A DNA stretch of 64,000 nucleotides, taken from contig CAKUGH010000002.1 of the NCBI GenBank assembly GCA_934654605.1, positions 1 through 64,000 on the forward strand, read 5' to 3'. The first letter of the stretch is position 1. Each line of letters starts with the position of its first letter. Below the pieces are notes generated by a model. The model ran no database searches, was not told the DNA's origin, and was given only the letters and a program-made list of their open reading frames with translations. This DNA is from an uncultured Collinsella sp. Its GTDB lineage: Bacteria > Actinomycetota > Coriobacteriia > Coriobacteriales > Coriobacteriaceae. Of this stretch, positions 1-9,200 are shown piece by piece. The translations under genes and the position numbers were made by a program.

Positions 1-192
1 CGCGGCCTGCTGCCCGAGGGTCTCAAGGACGAGATGTTCGATTACTACCTGGCCTTTTTGCTGTCGGGCATTATCGGTATCTATCGTACCTGGGCGCTCT
101 CAGATGGCTCGGTTCCCATCGAGCGCGTGTCCGCGGTTGCCAACGACCTAACGATCAGCGGCCTGTCGAGCTTGGAATCACGCTTCGAATAG
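1..192 (+). CDS. TetR-family regulator, C-terminal end (partial)
   Basis: Only the last 63 codons are in the window, in frame from base 1 to a TAG at 190-192. The sequence has the hydrophobic helix FLLSGIIGIYRTW followed by a short amphipathic end. That resembles the C-terminal ligand-binding and dimerisation part of TetR proteins of the DhaS/TetR_C_8 type; the DNA-binding half is outside the window. It runs towards the efflux operon on the other strand, from which a long hairpin separates it. A role as local regulator of that efflux operon is an inference from position. Family assignment is moderate because the diagnostic helix-turn-helix is not visible. Confidence 0.6.
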   Translation, partial: RGLLPEGLKDEMFDYYLAFLLSGIIGIYRTWALSDGSVPIERVSAVANDLTISGLSSLESRFE

Positions 193-206
193 CGACAACG
201 CCGCAT

Positions 207-265
207 CCCCCCATAAGTTGCGGTGAAATAGGGACTGTCTCTATTTCACCGCAACTTATGGGGGG
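207..265. terminator. Long perfect hairpin between convergent genes (palindrome A)
   Basis: Arms 207-231 and 241-265 are perfectly complementary over 25 bases with a 9-base loop (GGACTGTCT). It lies between the 3' ends of the TetR gene and the efflux permease, so it can end transcription from both sides. It carries the GGGAC core shared by the other long palindromes of this window. Confidence 0.75.
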
Positions 266-271
266 GTGGCT

Positions 272-1486
272 TTACTGGTATCTCAGACATTCCACGGGAT
301 CGAGTTTTGCGGCTCGGCGGGCGGGGTAGAAGCCGAAGATGACGCCGATGCCGACGGAGACCGCAAAGGCCAGCAGCACCGTGGCGATCGAAAAACTCGG
401 CGTAATGGTTCCGCTGGCGCCGAGCTCGCCAAGTACGCCAGAGCCTGCGGCAAAGATTGCCAAGCCCCAGGCCAGCAGGTAGCCAATCAAAACACCCAGC
501 AGACCGCCAGTGATGCACAGTGCCGAGGATTCGGCCAAAAACTGCGCGGTGATATCGCGACGGCTGGCACCTAGGGCTCGACGAATGCCGATCTCGCGAA
601 TACGCTCGGTCACGTTGGTGAGCATCATGTTCATGATGCCGATACCGCCCACGAGCAGCGAAATGCTGGCGACGGCGCCCATGATGAGCGAAAACGCGCC
701 CATAAAGGAGTTGAGGGCGTCGATGGCGCTTTTCATCGAGGTCGCCGAGACGCTGTCGTATTCGTCGTCGTCCGCAATGCCCTTCATGCTGCGCACCTTG
801 GACTCAATCGTTTTGCAGAGCTCATCCATGTCGGTTCCCTCGACGGCGAGCGCCGTTACGCTGGGAAATGAGGGGTTCTCGTCACCAAAGAGCCCCGAGA
901 TCGTCTCGCGGGGCATATACAGCGTGAGCGAGCCCATGGAGTCGTTGCCGCCGTCGACGACGCCGACAATTTGCACCTCACCGTTCGACACTTTGATGGT
1001 CTTGCCCAGCGCGTCCTGTTCGTTGCCGTACAGCTGGTCGGCGCCGCCGCGGCTGATGAGCGCCACGCGTGCACCCGATTGGGACTCGGCCTGGGTGTAG
1101 GTGCGCCCCGCGACGAGCTTGCTGGCGCCCACCGCGTCGAGCATGTCGCTGTCGACGCCCTGCGCCATGACGGTATAGCTTTTGTCACCGGCCTTGTACT
1201 CGGTATAGGCGCTGTCCACGATGCCGATCTGCTCAATCTGCGGCAGCATCTTGCGGAGCTTCTCGACGTCCGACTCGGTGAGCTCCTGCGAGGAATAAAT
1301 CTGCACCATACGCGCGGCGTTGAGGCCCAGGCTGTTGACCAGGCTGTTTTGGATACCGCCGATGAGCGAGGTCATGGCAATGACGGAGGCGATGCCGATG
1401 ACGATGCCCAGGATGGTGAGTAGGCTGCGTCCCTTGTTGGCCTCGAGGGAGTGAAGGGCTTCTTGGATAAAGTCGCGTGTGCTCAT
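272..1486 (-). CDS. MacB-like ABC transporter permease (FtsX family)
   Basis: 404 residues. An N-terminal membrane helix (about residues 20-42, LLTILGIVIGIASVIAMTSL) is followed by a large extracytoplasmic domain of the MacB_PCD type. Three more helices in the C-terminal 150 residues form the FtsX part, with the typical segment GIGIMNMMLTNVTERIREIG before the second helix. This is the MacB-type architecture split from its ATPase, as is usual in Gram-positive bacteria. Its start ATG overlaps the stop of the upstream ATPase gene by 4 bases, so the two are translationally coupled. With the adaptor gene it forms a three-gene export operon, probably for a peptide, antibiotic or lipid; the substrate cannot be read from sequence. 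Confidence 0.9.
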   Translation of the reverse strand: MSTRDFIQEALHSLEANKGRSLLTILGIVIGIASVIAMTSLIGGIQNSLVNSLGLNAARMVQIYSSQELTESDVEKLRKMLPQIEQIGIVDSAYTEYKAGDKSYTVMAQGVDSDMLDAVGASKLVAGRTYTQAESQSGARVALISRGGADQLYGNEQDALGKTIKVSNGEVQIVGVVDGGNDSMGSLTLYMPRETISGLFGDENPSFPSVTALAVEGTDMDELCKTIESKVRSMKGIADDDEYDSVSATSMKSAIDALNSFMGAFSLIMGAVASISLLVGGIGIMNMMLTNVTERIREIGIRRALGASRRDITAQFLAESSALCITGGLLGVLIGYLLAWGLAIFAAGSGVLGELGASGTITPSFSIATVLLAFAVSVGIGVIFGFYPARRAAKLDPVECLRYQ

Positions 1487-2256
1487 GCCTTCACTCCTTT
1501 CGTTGGGTTGGCGGATGTGGAAATCATGGGCAGGTTATCAACGGCGCCACGCAGGGTCTGCGGCGCGTGCGCGATATATGCGCCGTCGTGGATCCGGCCG
1601 TCGCGAATGGTCACGGCTCGGTCGGCCTCGGCGGCGATGCCGGGGTCGTGCGTGATGAGCACGATGGTCTTGCCGCGTTCCTGGAGCTTGTGGAAGGTCT
1701 CCATCACGAGCGCTCCGGTGGTGGAGTCCAGGTTTCCCGTGGGTTCGTCGGCCAGGATGATGGGCGGGTCGTTGACGAGGGCACGTGCGATGGCGACGCG
1801 TTGCATCTGACCGCCCGAGAGCTCTGATATGCGATGGTCCCAGTGGTCGACCGGCAGCGTGACGGCTTGCAGCGCATGGACGGCGCGCATCTCACGCTGA
1901 GCCCGCGGCACGTTGGTGTACGACAGCGGCAGCATCACGTTTTCGATGACCGAAAGGCGCGGTAGCAGGTTAAAACTCTGAAAGACAAAGCCAATGCTCA
2001 GCGCGCGGACTTCGGTGAGCTCGTCATCGTCGAGCTCCGCCACGTTGAGGCCTTGGAGGTAATAGTCGCCTGCCGTCGGCTTGTCCAGGCAGCCCAGGAT
2101 GTTCATGAGCGTCGACTTGCCGGAGCCCGAGGGGCCGGTGATGGCCACGAACTCGCCGGGCATCACCGCCAGGCTCACGTTGTGCAGGATATGGGCGCAG
2201 CCGGCCTCGCTCTCAAAGATGCGATGCACGTTGCGAATGTCGATGACGGGGCGCAT
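1483..2256 (-). CDS. ABC transporter ATP-binding protein (MacB/LolD type)
   Basis: 257 residues. It contains Walker A GPSGSGKST (about residues 41-49), Q-loop FVFQSFNLLPRLS, signature LSGGQMQRVAIARAL, Walker B IILADEPTG and the switch histidine in LITHD. These motifs and the length fit the LolD/MacB ATPase class that powers FtsX-type permeases by mechanotransmission. It touches the adaptor stop at 2256 and overlaps the permease start by 4 bases, placing it in the middle of the operon. The last 40 residues extend beyond the minimal domain and are less conserved. Confidence 0.93.
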   Translation of the reverse strand: MRPVIDIRNVHRIFESEAGCAHILHNVSLAVMPGEFVAITGPSGSGKSTLMNILGCLDKPTAGDYYLQGLNVAELDDDELTEVRALSIGFVFQSFNLLPRLSVIENVMLPLSYTNVPRAQREMRAVHALQAVTLPVDHWDHRISELSGGQMQRVAIARALVNDPPIILADEPTGNLDSTTGALVMETFHKLQERGKTIVLITHDPGIAAEADRAVTIRDGRIHDGAYIAHAPQTLRGAVDNLPMISTSANPTKGVKA

Positions 2257-3677
2257 TACATGCCCTCGTCGGCAGACATGCTGCCAGTGTCGCCGCCGTC
2301 GGCAGTCGTGCCCGCGCCGATGTCCATAACGAGGGTGTCGCCATCGCGCAACTTGGTAACCGGCACGTCCGCGTTGATCTCGTTGCCCTGGTCATCGCGC
2401 TTGACCTGCGTTTTGCCGACCACGGCGTCGTTATCGTTTTGCGTCACGACGGTCACCTTTACGCGTCGGGTCTGTTTGCCTTCGCCGTCGGTTGCCACGT
2501 TGACGTAATAGTGCTCTCCATCTTCGGTCATGAGGGCCATCGTGGGCACCATCACCACGTCGTCGAGCTGCTCGGTTACCACTGAGACCTCGGCCGTCAT
2601 ACCTGGCTTCAGGCGCGCATCGGGCGCCTCGATGAGGATGTCGACGTTAAAGGTCACGCTGCCACCACCGCCGTAGGTGGAATCGGAGTTCGCGACCGAG
2701 GCGATAGCCGTGACCGTTCCCTGGCTCACGATATCGGGAAACGCGGGATAGGTAACATTGGCGCTCTGGCCCACGGCGATCTTGGCGATATCCTTTTCGC
2801 CCACCTGCACGGTGACCTTCATCTTGGACAGGTCGGCTATCTGCATGCACTGCTTGCCGCCGCTCGTATCGCCTTCGCCCATAATCATGCCGCCCGTCAC
2901 CGTGGCGCCGACTTTGGCGTTGAGCTCCACGATGCTGCCCGAGCTCGGCGCGGTCACCGTGCGCTCGGCGGCCTTGGCATTGGCCTGGTCTAGGGTCGCC
3001 TGGGCCGAGGCCAGGTTGCGTTGGGCGCTCGAGACGGCACTCGTGTCGACGGTGCCGCTGGCGCCACTCGCGCTTGCCGCATCTGTGTCAGTCGCCGGAG
3101 CTGCTTGGGCGGCTGCTACCGCTTTCTGTGCGTTGGCGAGGTCTTCCTGTGCCGCTGCCACCGCGCGCTGCGCCTCGGCGACGTTGCGATCGAGCTCGTC
3201 GTTTTTAATGGTCATGAGCACGTCGCCCTCGTTGACGGACTGGCCGGTTTGCACGTTGATTGATGCCACCGTGCCGTCGACAGAAGGGGAGACCACCGAA
3301 GCCGAGATAGGCTTGAGCTGGCCTTTTGCCTCGACGGTGGTCGTAAACGTGCCCTCGGTGACCATGTCGGTCACCGGCCCGTTGGTGCCTGCGGGCCGTG
3401 CGTTGATGACTAAGGTCACGACAACGGCGATGAGCACAATGGCGGCCACGACGCCGGCCGCAATGCCGCGCCGGATGAGCTTTTTGCGCCGACGCTCGGC
3501 ACGCTTCGCCTTGAGCTTGGCGTACGCCTCTTCGTCAGAAATCTCGGTTGCATCACTTGTGCTGCCGTTTTGCTGTGTTGCGTGCACGTTTGTTATGAGG
3601 GGAAGCGTTTCGGTGGCACCCTCGGGCGCTCGCTCGGCATCATCCGGTCCCGGGGTGATGTTGGGGACATTCGACAT
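2256..3677 (-). CDS. HlyD/MacA-like periplasmic adaptor subunit of efflux system
   Basis: 473 residues from the ATG at 3675-3677, which has AAAGGAG just upstream; a longer reading would lack a ribosome site. A charged cytoplasmic stretch (residues 1-68) is followed by one membrane helix (about 70-92). Next come a biotinyl-lipoyl-like domain, an alanine-rich helical hairpin (about 170-240), the second lipoyl half and a beta-barrel/membrane-proximal region. This order matches MacA/HlyD adaptors of tripartite systems. In a Gram-positive cell it would link the FtsX permease to the wall side. It is the first gene of the operon; a promoter with an operator-like repeat lies upstream. Low-complexity Ser/Ala residues in the hairpin are a local oddity. 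Confidence 0.88.
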   Translation of the reverse strand: MSNVPNITPGPDDAERAPEGATETLPLITNVHATQQNGSTSDATEISDEEAYAKLKAKRAERRRKKLIRRGIAAGVVAAIVLIAVVVTLVINARPAGTNGPVTDMVTEGTFTTTVEAKGQLKPISASVVSPSVDGTVASINVQTGQSVNEGDVLMTIKNDELDRNVAEAQRAVAAAQEDLANAQKAVAAAQAAPATDTDAASASGASGTVDTSAVSSAQRNLASAQATLDQANAKAAERTVTAPSSGSIVELNAKVGATVTGGMIMGEGDTSGGKQCMQIADLSKMKVTVQVGEKDIAKIAVGQSANVTYPAFPDIVSQGTVTAIASVANSDSTYGGGGSVTFNVDILIEAPDARLKPGMTAEVSVVTEQLDDVVMVPTMALMTEDGEHYYVNVATDGEGKQTRRVKVTVVTQNDNDAVVGKTQVKRDDQGNEINADVPVTKLRDGDTLVMDIGAGTTADGGDTGSMSADEGM

Positions 3678-3710
3678 GGCGTCTCCTTTATAGAAAGTTC
3701 CTCGATAAGT

Positions 3711-3742
3711 ATATGCGCCCGTCGCGAGGGGCGGGCGCATAT
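3711..3742. terminator. Hairpin after the L,D-transpeptidase gene
   Basis: Complementary 11-base arms 3711-3721 and 3732-3742 (ATATGCGCCCG and its complement) lie downstream of the L,D-transpeptidase gene and inside the leader of the efflux operon. There is no clear T-run, so efficient termination is uncertain. Confidence 0.45.
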
Positions 3743-3755
3743 GGCGGTATCTTTC

Positions 3756-3783
3756 GGAACTGTTATATTTGAGCGTCAGTTCC
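3756..3783 (-). promoter_or_regulatory. Putative promoter/operator of the efflux operon
   Basis: GGAACTG (3756-3762) and CAGTTCC (3777-3783) form a 7-base inverted repeat with a 14-base spacer. On the minus strand the spacer contains TATAAC, a plausible -10 box for the adaptor-permease operon. A dyad over a -10 box is the usual layout for TetR-type repression, and the end of a TetR gene lies at the other side of the operon. The link to that regulator is inference. Confidence 0.4.
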
Positions 3784-3806
3784 CCGTTGTGTGAAGGCGT
3801 GATTCC

Positions 3807-5552
3807 CTACGAGTGCACGACCACGCACAGGCCCACGCTGATGCAGTCGTGGAGCGCCTTGGCATCGGCCAGGCGCAGGTTGATGCAGCCGTGGCTTCCG
3901 CACCACTTATAGGACTCGGCGCTGTCGAAGCTCTTGTCGTTTTGCCAGGTGGCGTCGTGGAATCCGATCATATTGCCTTCGAACGGCATCCAATAGCTGA
4001 CCGGGCTCTCGTATTTGGGCTTACCGGTCGCGGGGTCTTTGGCACCGATGAGCTTGCTTGCGCCGTCGTTGCTGTTGATCTGCCACACGCCCTCCGGGGT
4101 GGCGTCTTCGCCCGGTTTGCCGGAAATAAAGTTGGCCTCCCACACGATATTGCCGTTCTCGTCGTAGTAGCGCGCGTGCTGCTCGGACAGGTCGACGTCG
4201 ATATAGGCCTTCCAATCGGGCTCGCCCTTGGCGGTAAACGTGTCGGCCTTCTTGGAGTACGAAATCTCGATATCGCCGGTCTGCTTGTTGTTGATAGCGT
4301 CCTCGACCTGCTTGGCGAGCGTGTCGCTGTCGATGGACCAGCCAAAGTCGCCGCCCTCGACCGCGCACTCCTTGCCGTCGGCGCGTGTCCACCAGCGGGT
4401 GGATCCCACGGTGTTAAAGCCGTTAGCGAGCTCGGCGGCCCAGCTGCCGATCTGCGACGTATCGAGCGTGGGGTTGGCCGGATCGGCAAAGCTGATCCAC
4501 TGCAGCACCGAGCTGCCGTCCACCTTGCCGGCATCATTGCCGTTGAGCTTAAGAGTCACGTTGACGCCCAAGAAGTTGTTAGCGGCATCGCATGCAGCCT
4601 GAATTTGGTCGTTGGTGAGGGTGCCGTTGAGCGGTTCGTAGGCGTCGTTTCCGATCTTGGTGATATCGACGTTCTCGGCGAGCGACGCGAGCTCGATCTC
4701 GGCATATTTGATGACATGCTCGCGGTTGATCTTCTCGTTGGAACGGGCCTTATCAACGGTGAACTTGCCGGCCTTCTCGTCATAGGAGCTGGCGGCCTCG
4801 AAGGTGCCCGAGCGGCCCTCATTGAACTCATCGATGGCGCTGCCCAGGCCCTCCTCAAACTGCTTTTGGTCAAAGGCATCGGAGAGCATGGACAGGTCGA
4901 CGTCCTGGTCCAAGTCGACCGAGCCGTTCTTGGTGGCGCTAACGGTTTTGCCGCCGAGCGACGCGATGAGGCGCGATGGCCACAGCAGCGGCTCGTTTTT
5001 GCTGATAATCTCGTGGGCGGCTTCCTCGCCATCGACGATGGGCTCGTCGGACTCGGGCTGGTAGGTCCAGCTAAAGTCATCGCCCGACACGGTGAGCTTG
5101 TAGTGCTTCCATGCCGAGTTGACCTTGGTGGCTGCCGAAGATGCGTTAGAGAGCGAGATGTCGACGCCGGCGATGGTAGTGTTGGGGTAAGCGACCTGCG
5201 AGAACGCCACGACGCCTACGATGTAGACGATCGCGACGAGGCCGAGGACGACAAAGAGGGCCGTTTTTCCGCCCGACTTGCTGGTTTTGTTGGCGCGCTT
5301 GTCCGCGGGCCCGCGATTGCTTGCCGCGCGAGCGTGCGAAGGGCCCTGCTTGGGGGCGGCACCCTGTGCGGGGCGCTGCTGGTATTGCTGATGTTGCTGG
5401 TATTGACGCTGATTCGGGCGCTGGGAGGCATTGGCCGGGCCGTGTTGTTGAGTGTGGGCCGGCGCGATGGGGCGCGGCGATTGGACGCCGCCAGTATGCC
5501 TACTGGGCTGTTGCGGATCGGGAATCATGTTGCTGCGATCGATTTGCGACAT
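3807..5552 (-). CDS. L,D-transpeptidase (YkuD domain) with N-terminal membrane anchor
   Basis: 581 residues. It makes 3-3 peptidoglycan cross-links or attaches proteins to the wall. The N-terminus (1-90) is Gln/Pro/Arg-rich and cytoplasmic, followed by one membrane helix (about 97-117). Two repeats of the PG_binding_4 type fill about residues 125-430. The catalytic YkuD domain at the C-terminus has the signature SYKWCGSHGCINLRLADAK with catalytic Cys in SHGCINL, and an upstream conserved GFHDA histidine. A GAAGGAA ribosome site precedes the ATG by about 10 bases. The domain order is common in Actinobacteria and Coriobacteriia. The gene is monocistronic, with its own promoter-like -10 at 5610-5615. 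Confidence 0.92.
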   Translation of the reverse strand: MSQIDRSNMIPDPQQPSRHTGGVQSPRPIAPAHTQQHGPANASQRPNQRQYQQHQQYQQRPAQGAAPKQGPSHARAASNRGPADKRANKTSKSGGKTALFVVLGLVAIVYIVGVVAFSQVAYPNTTIAGVDISLSNASSAATKVNSAWKHYKLTVSGDDFSWTYQPESDEPIVDGEEAAHEIISKNEPLLWPSRLIASLGGKTVSATKNGSVDLDQDVDLSMLSDAFDQKQFEEGLGSAIDEFNEGRSGTFEAASSYDEKAGKFTVDKARSNEKINREHVIKYAEIELASLAENVDITKIGNDAYEPLNGTLTNDQIQAACDAANNFLGVNVTLKLNGNDAGKVDGSSVLQWISFADPANPTLDTSQIGSWAAELANGFNTVGSTRWWTRADGKECAVEGGDFGWSIDSDTLAKQVEDAINNKQTGDIEISYSKKADTFTAKGEPDWKAYIDVDLSEQHARYYDENGNIVWEANFISGKPGEDATPEGVWQINSNDGASKLIGAKDPATGKPKYESPVSYWMPFEGNMIGFHDATWQNDKSFDSAESYKWCGSHGCINLRLADAKALHDCISVGLCVVVHS

Positions 5553-5609
5553 CGTTTATATTTCCTTCGAGTTTCGCCTTGCGGCTCATCGTGTTTTAAC
5601 TGGGCTTGC

Positions 5610-5615
5610 ATTATA
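5610..5615 (-). promoter_or_regulatory. Putative -10 box of the L,D-transpeptidase gene
   Basis: Read on the minus strand this is a perfect TATAAT, about 57 bases before the start codon at 5552. No convincing -35 box stands at 17 bases, so the promoter call rests on the -10 alone. Confidence 0.4.
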
Positions 5616-5669
5616 GCGATTAGCCTGTTGTTTGTGGTGCGGAAACAGTATCAGTTTGGAGAAGTCTGC

Positions 5670-7277
5670 CTATCCGCATATGCCGCATTTGGCGCAGGCA
5701 GAAAGCGCGGCCGGGGCTTGAGCGATGCCGCCCTTGGCCGTCTCGCGCAGGGTTGCCGGCAGGGCGTGGCCCACCGAGAGCATCACATGCGCCATCTGGT
5801 CAAACGGCACCAGGCTCTTGATGCCGGCGAGCGCGAGCTGGGCCGAGCTGAAGGCCGCGGCCACGCCGATGGCATTGCGGTTTTGGCACGGCACCTCAAC
5901 AAGACCGCCCACGGGATCGCAAACGAGGCCTAGCAGATTGCTCAGCGCGATGGAACTGGCGTCGAGTGCCTGCTCGGGGGTGCCGCCGAGCATCTGCACC
6001 AGCGCGGCGGCGGCCATGGCGGCGGCACTTCCCACCTCGGCCTGGCAGCCGCCCTCGGCGCCGGCGACGCAAGCGCTCGTGGTGAGGTTGAGGCCGATGG
6101 CGGCAGCACAGTAGAGGGCGTCCATGACCTGCTCGTCATCGAGCTGCAGGTGCTCGGCCAGCGCCAGCACGCAGCCGGGCACGACGCCCGCGGAGCCTGC
6201 CGTGGGGGCTGCGACGATCACGCCCATGGTGGCAGAGCGCTCGAGCACGGCCATGGCGCGGGCCACGGCATCGGTCTGGACGGCGCCCATTAAACTGGAG
6301 CTCAGGTCGTTGCGGCCGGTGGCATCGACGAGCTTCGCCTCGCCGCCGATGAGCCCGCCGAGCGAGCGCTGCGGATTGGAGATGGGAGCCGCGGTCTCCT
6401 CGCGCATGACGTCGAGCACGCGACGCATGGTGGCGACGGCGTGTTCCTCGCCGGTGAGGCGCGCCTCGCGCACTGCCATGACGGCGCCGATGTTGAGTCC
6501 CAGTTCCTCGCAGGCGTCGAGCAGCTGTTCGCCGTCGTCGAAGACCTCCTTGGCCGAGACGCCGGGGGATAGCGACGAGGCCGAACCGGGGAGTTCAATA
6601 AAGGTGGCGTAGTCGACGTTGTCGAGTTTACGCAGCATGGGGATTACGGTGTCGTCGGGCGTGCCGTCGGTCTCAAAGACGGAGTATGCCTGGCCGCCCA
6701 CCTCGGTGCGGTAGGTGCGGCAGAAGGCGATGTTCACGTGTGCGTAGGCGAGCAGATTCGTGAGCGCGGCGAGCACGCCGGGGACGTCCTTGTGGGCCAC
6801 AAAGAGCGTGGAATACATGCCCGAGATGTCGACGCCGACGCCGTTGATGCGGCTGATGCGCATCTTGCCGCCGCCCAGGCTCTCGCCGCGGACCTGCGCC
6901 GTGGCGCCCGTGTCGTCGACCATGTCGATGTCGACGGTGTTGGGGTGGATGGAGGCGTCGTCGCCCTTGATGTCAAAGTGATATTCGAGGCCCTGCTCGC
7001 GTGCGAGGTCGAAGGCCTGCTTGATGTTCTCGTCGTCGGTGTCGAGGCCCAGGATGCCCGCGACGAGCGCGCGGTCGGTGCCGTGGCCGCGGTAGGTGTG
7101 CGCGAAGGAGTTCCATAGGCCAAAGGTGACCTTGGTGATTCGGCCCTCGAGTAGGCTGGCGGCCACCTGGGCGCACCGCAGGGCGCCGGCGGTGTGCGAT
7201 GAGCTGGGGCCGACCATGACGGGGCCCAAGATCTCGAATGCCGAGGTCGTAGCTAGTGTTTGCGGCTTGCCTGCCAT
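5670..7277 (-). CDS. sdaA: L-serine ammonia-lyase, iron-sulfur dependent, single chain
   Basis: 535 residues from the ATG at 7275-7277, which has CAAAGGAGC upstream. It deaminates L-serine to pyruvate and ammonia. The N-terminal beta domain carries the motif GPSSSHTAGALRCAQ, then an ACT-like domain (about residues 150-225), then the catalytic alpha domain with the motif APTAGSAGVVPG. Alpha and beta domains are fused in one chain, unlike the two-subunit Bacillus enzyme. The chain ends in ACAKCGICG: three cysteines in the last eight residues. In the Legionella enzyme a C-terminal cysteine enters the active site, so one of these may do the same (inference). Its leader holds palindrome E. Confidence 0.93.
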   Translation of the reverse strand: MAGKPQTLATTSAFEILGPVMVGPSSSHTAGALRCAQVAASLLEGRITKVTFGLWNSFAHTYRGHGTDRALVAGILGLDTDDENIKQAFDLAREQGLEYHFDIKGDDASIHPNTVDIDMVDDTGATAQVRGESLGGGKMRISRINGVGVDISGMYSTLFVAHKDVPGVLAALTNLLAYAHVNIAFCRTYRTEVGGQAYSVFETDGTPDDTVIPMLRKLDNVDYATFIELPGSASSLSPGVSAKEVFDDGEQLLDACEELGLNIGAVMAVREARLTGEEHAVATMRRVLDVMREETAAPISNPQRSLGGLIGGEAKLVDATGRNDLSSSLMGAVQTDAVARAMAVLERSATMGVIVAAPTAGSAGVVPGCVLALAEHLQLDDEQVMDALYCAAAIGLNLTTSACVAGAEGGCQAEVGSAAAMAAAALVQMLGGTPEQALDASSIALSNLLGLVCDPVGGLVEVPCQNRNAIGVAAAFSSAQLALAGIKSLVPFDQMAHVMLSVGHALPATLRETAKGGIAQAPAALSACAKCGICG

Positions 7278-7334
7278 GGCTGCTCCTTTGCCTTGTCTCG
7301 TCGTCCCGAGGGGCGGGGCATACTCTGTCCCGCC

Positions 7335-7455
7335 GTTCCGAGGGCTTTGGTATTTGGTCGCCTGCTCGGACAGTCCTGCTCGCACGGAGAGCACATTAAG
7401 TGCTCTCCGGCTCGTGCGGAACTCGCGATCGACCAAATACCAAAGCCCTCGGAAC
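7335..7455. repeat. Long nested inverted repeat upstream of the serine dehydratase gene (palindrome E)
   Basis: The 7278-7624 interval has no gene. It holds perfect 26-base arms at 7335-7360 and 7430-7455, enclosing a second hairpin with 10-base arms (7385-7394 and 7400-7409). TGTCCC stands just before it at 7326. It lies in the 5' leader of the serine dehydratase gene and downstream of metK (both minus strand). It could terminate metK transcription, although a plain terminator would not need nested arms. Confidence 0.7.
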
Positions 7456-7624
7456 TTAGGATACATGGTTGGCGCAGCCAGGTGGCAAAATTCATTAGCT
7501 GGAGACGCTGTACGGTTTCATATCGAAACATCACCACCACCGGTTTAATAAAAAAGAAGTACCGGTTGGGGGCGGTACTTCTTTTTGAAAGCGTGTGTGT
7601 TGTTGCGACCTTAATGGTTCTTAA

Positions 7625-8905
<1,281 letters not shown>

Positions 8906-9015
8906 GATTGTCCTTTCAAATAACGTGTCCCGGCGACCGTTACCATTCCGCCGGGCTCTCTATGCAAGGGCACATCATAGCGCGTAAATCAAACATTCAC
9001 ACCCTTTCCGCACCT

Positions 9016-9105
9016 ACTCATTGGGGACAGACTTAAATGACCAGCCTTACCTAAGTGCCGACAGGTTGCCCAAAGGCTGGTCATTTAAGTCTGTCCCCAA
9101 TGAGT
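9016..9105. repeat. Long perfect inverted repeat between divergent metK and gltX (palindrome B)
   Basis: Arms 9016-9048 and 9073-9105 match perfectly over 33 bases around a 24-base loop, and contain GGGGACAGAC. The two flanking genes point away from each other, so this hairpin cannot be an ordinary terminator for either of them. The rest of the metK-gltX interval (8906-9200) shows a TATACT box at 9155-9160 that could serve gltX. Confidence 0.8.
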
Positions 9106-9200
9106 GCCCAATGAGTGGGTCGGTGCCCTTTGTGCGGAGGTTGCTTTGATGCTTTATACTGGTGCGGTTAGACATCCATCCTGCAATCGAGGAGATTTCC

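Noticed and set aside
3813-5933. 706-codon open frame on the plus strand opposite the L,D-transpeptidase gene
   Set aside because: It is the mirror of a GC-rich gene with clear domains on the other strand, shows no family pattern and runs through a promoter region.
8906-9015. Possible SAM riboswitch ahead of metK
   Set aside because: I looked for the conserved stems of known SAM riboswitch classes and found none.
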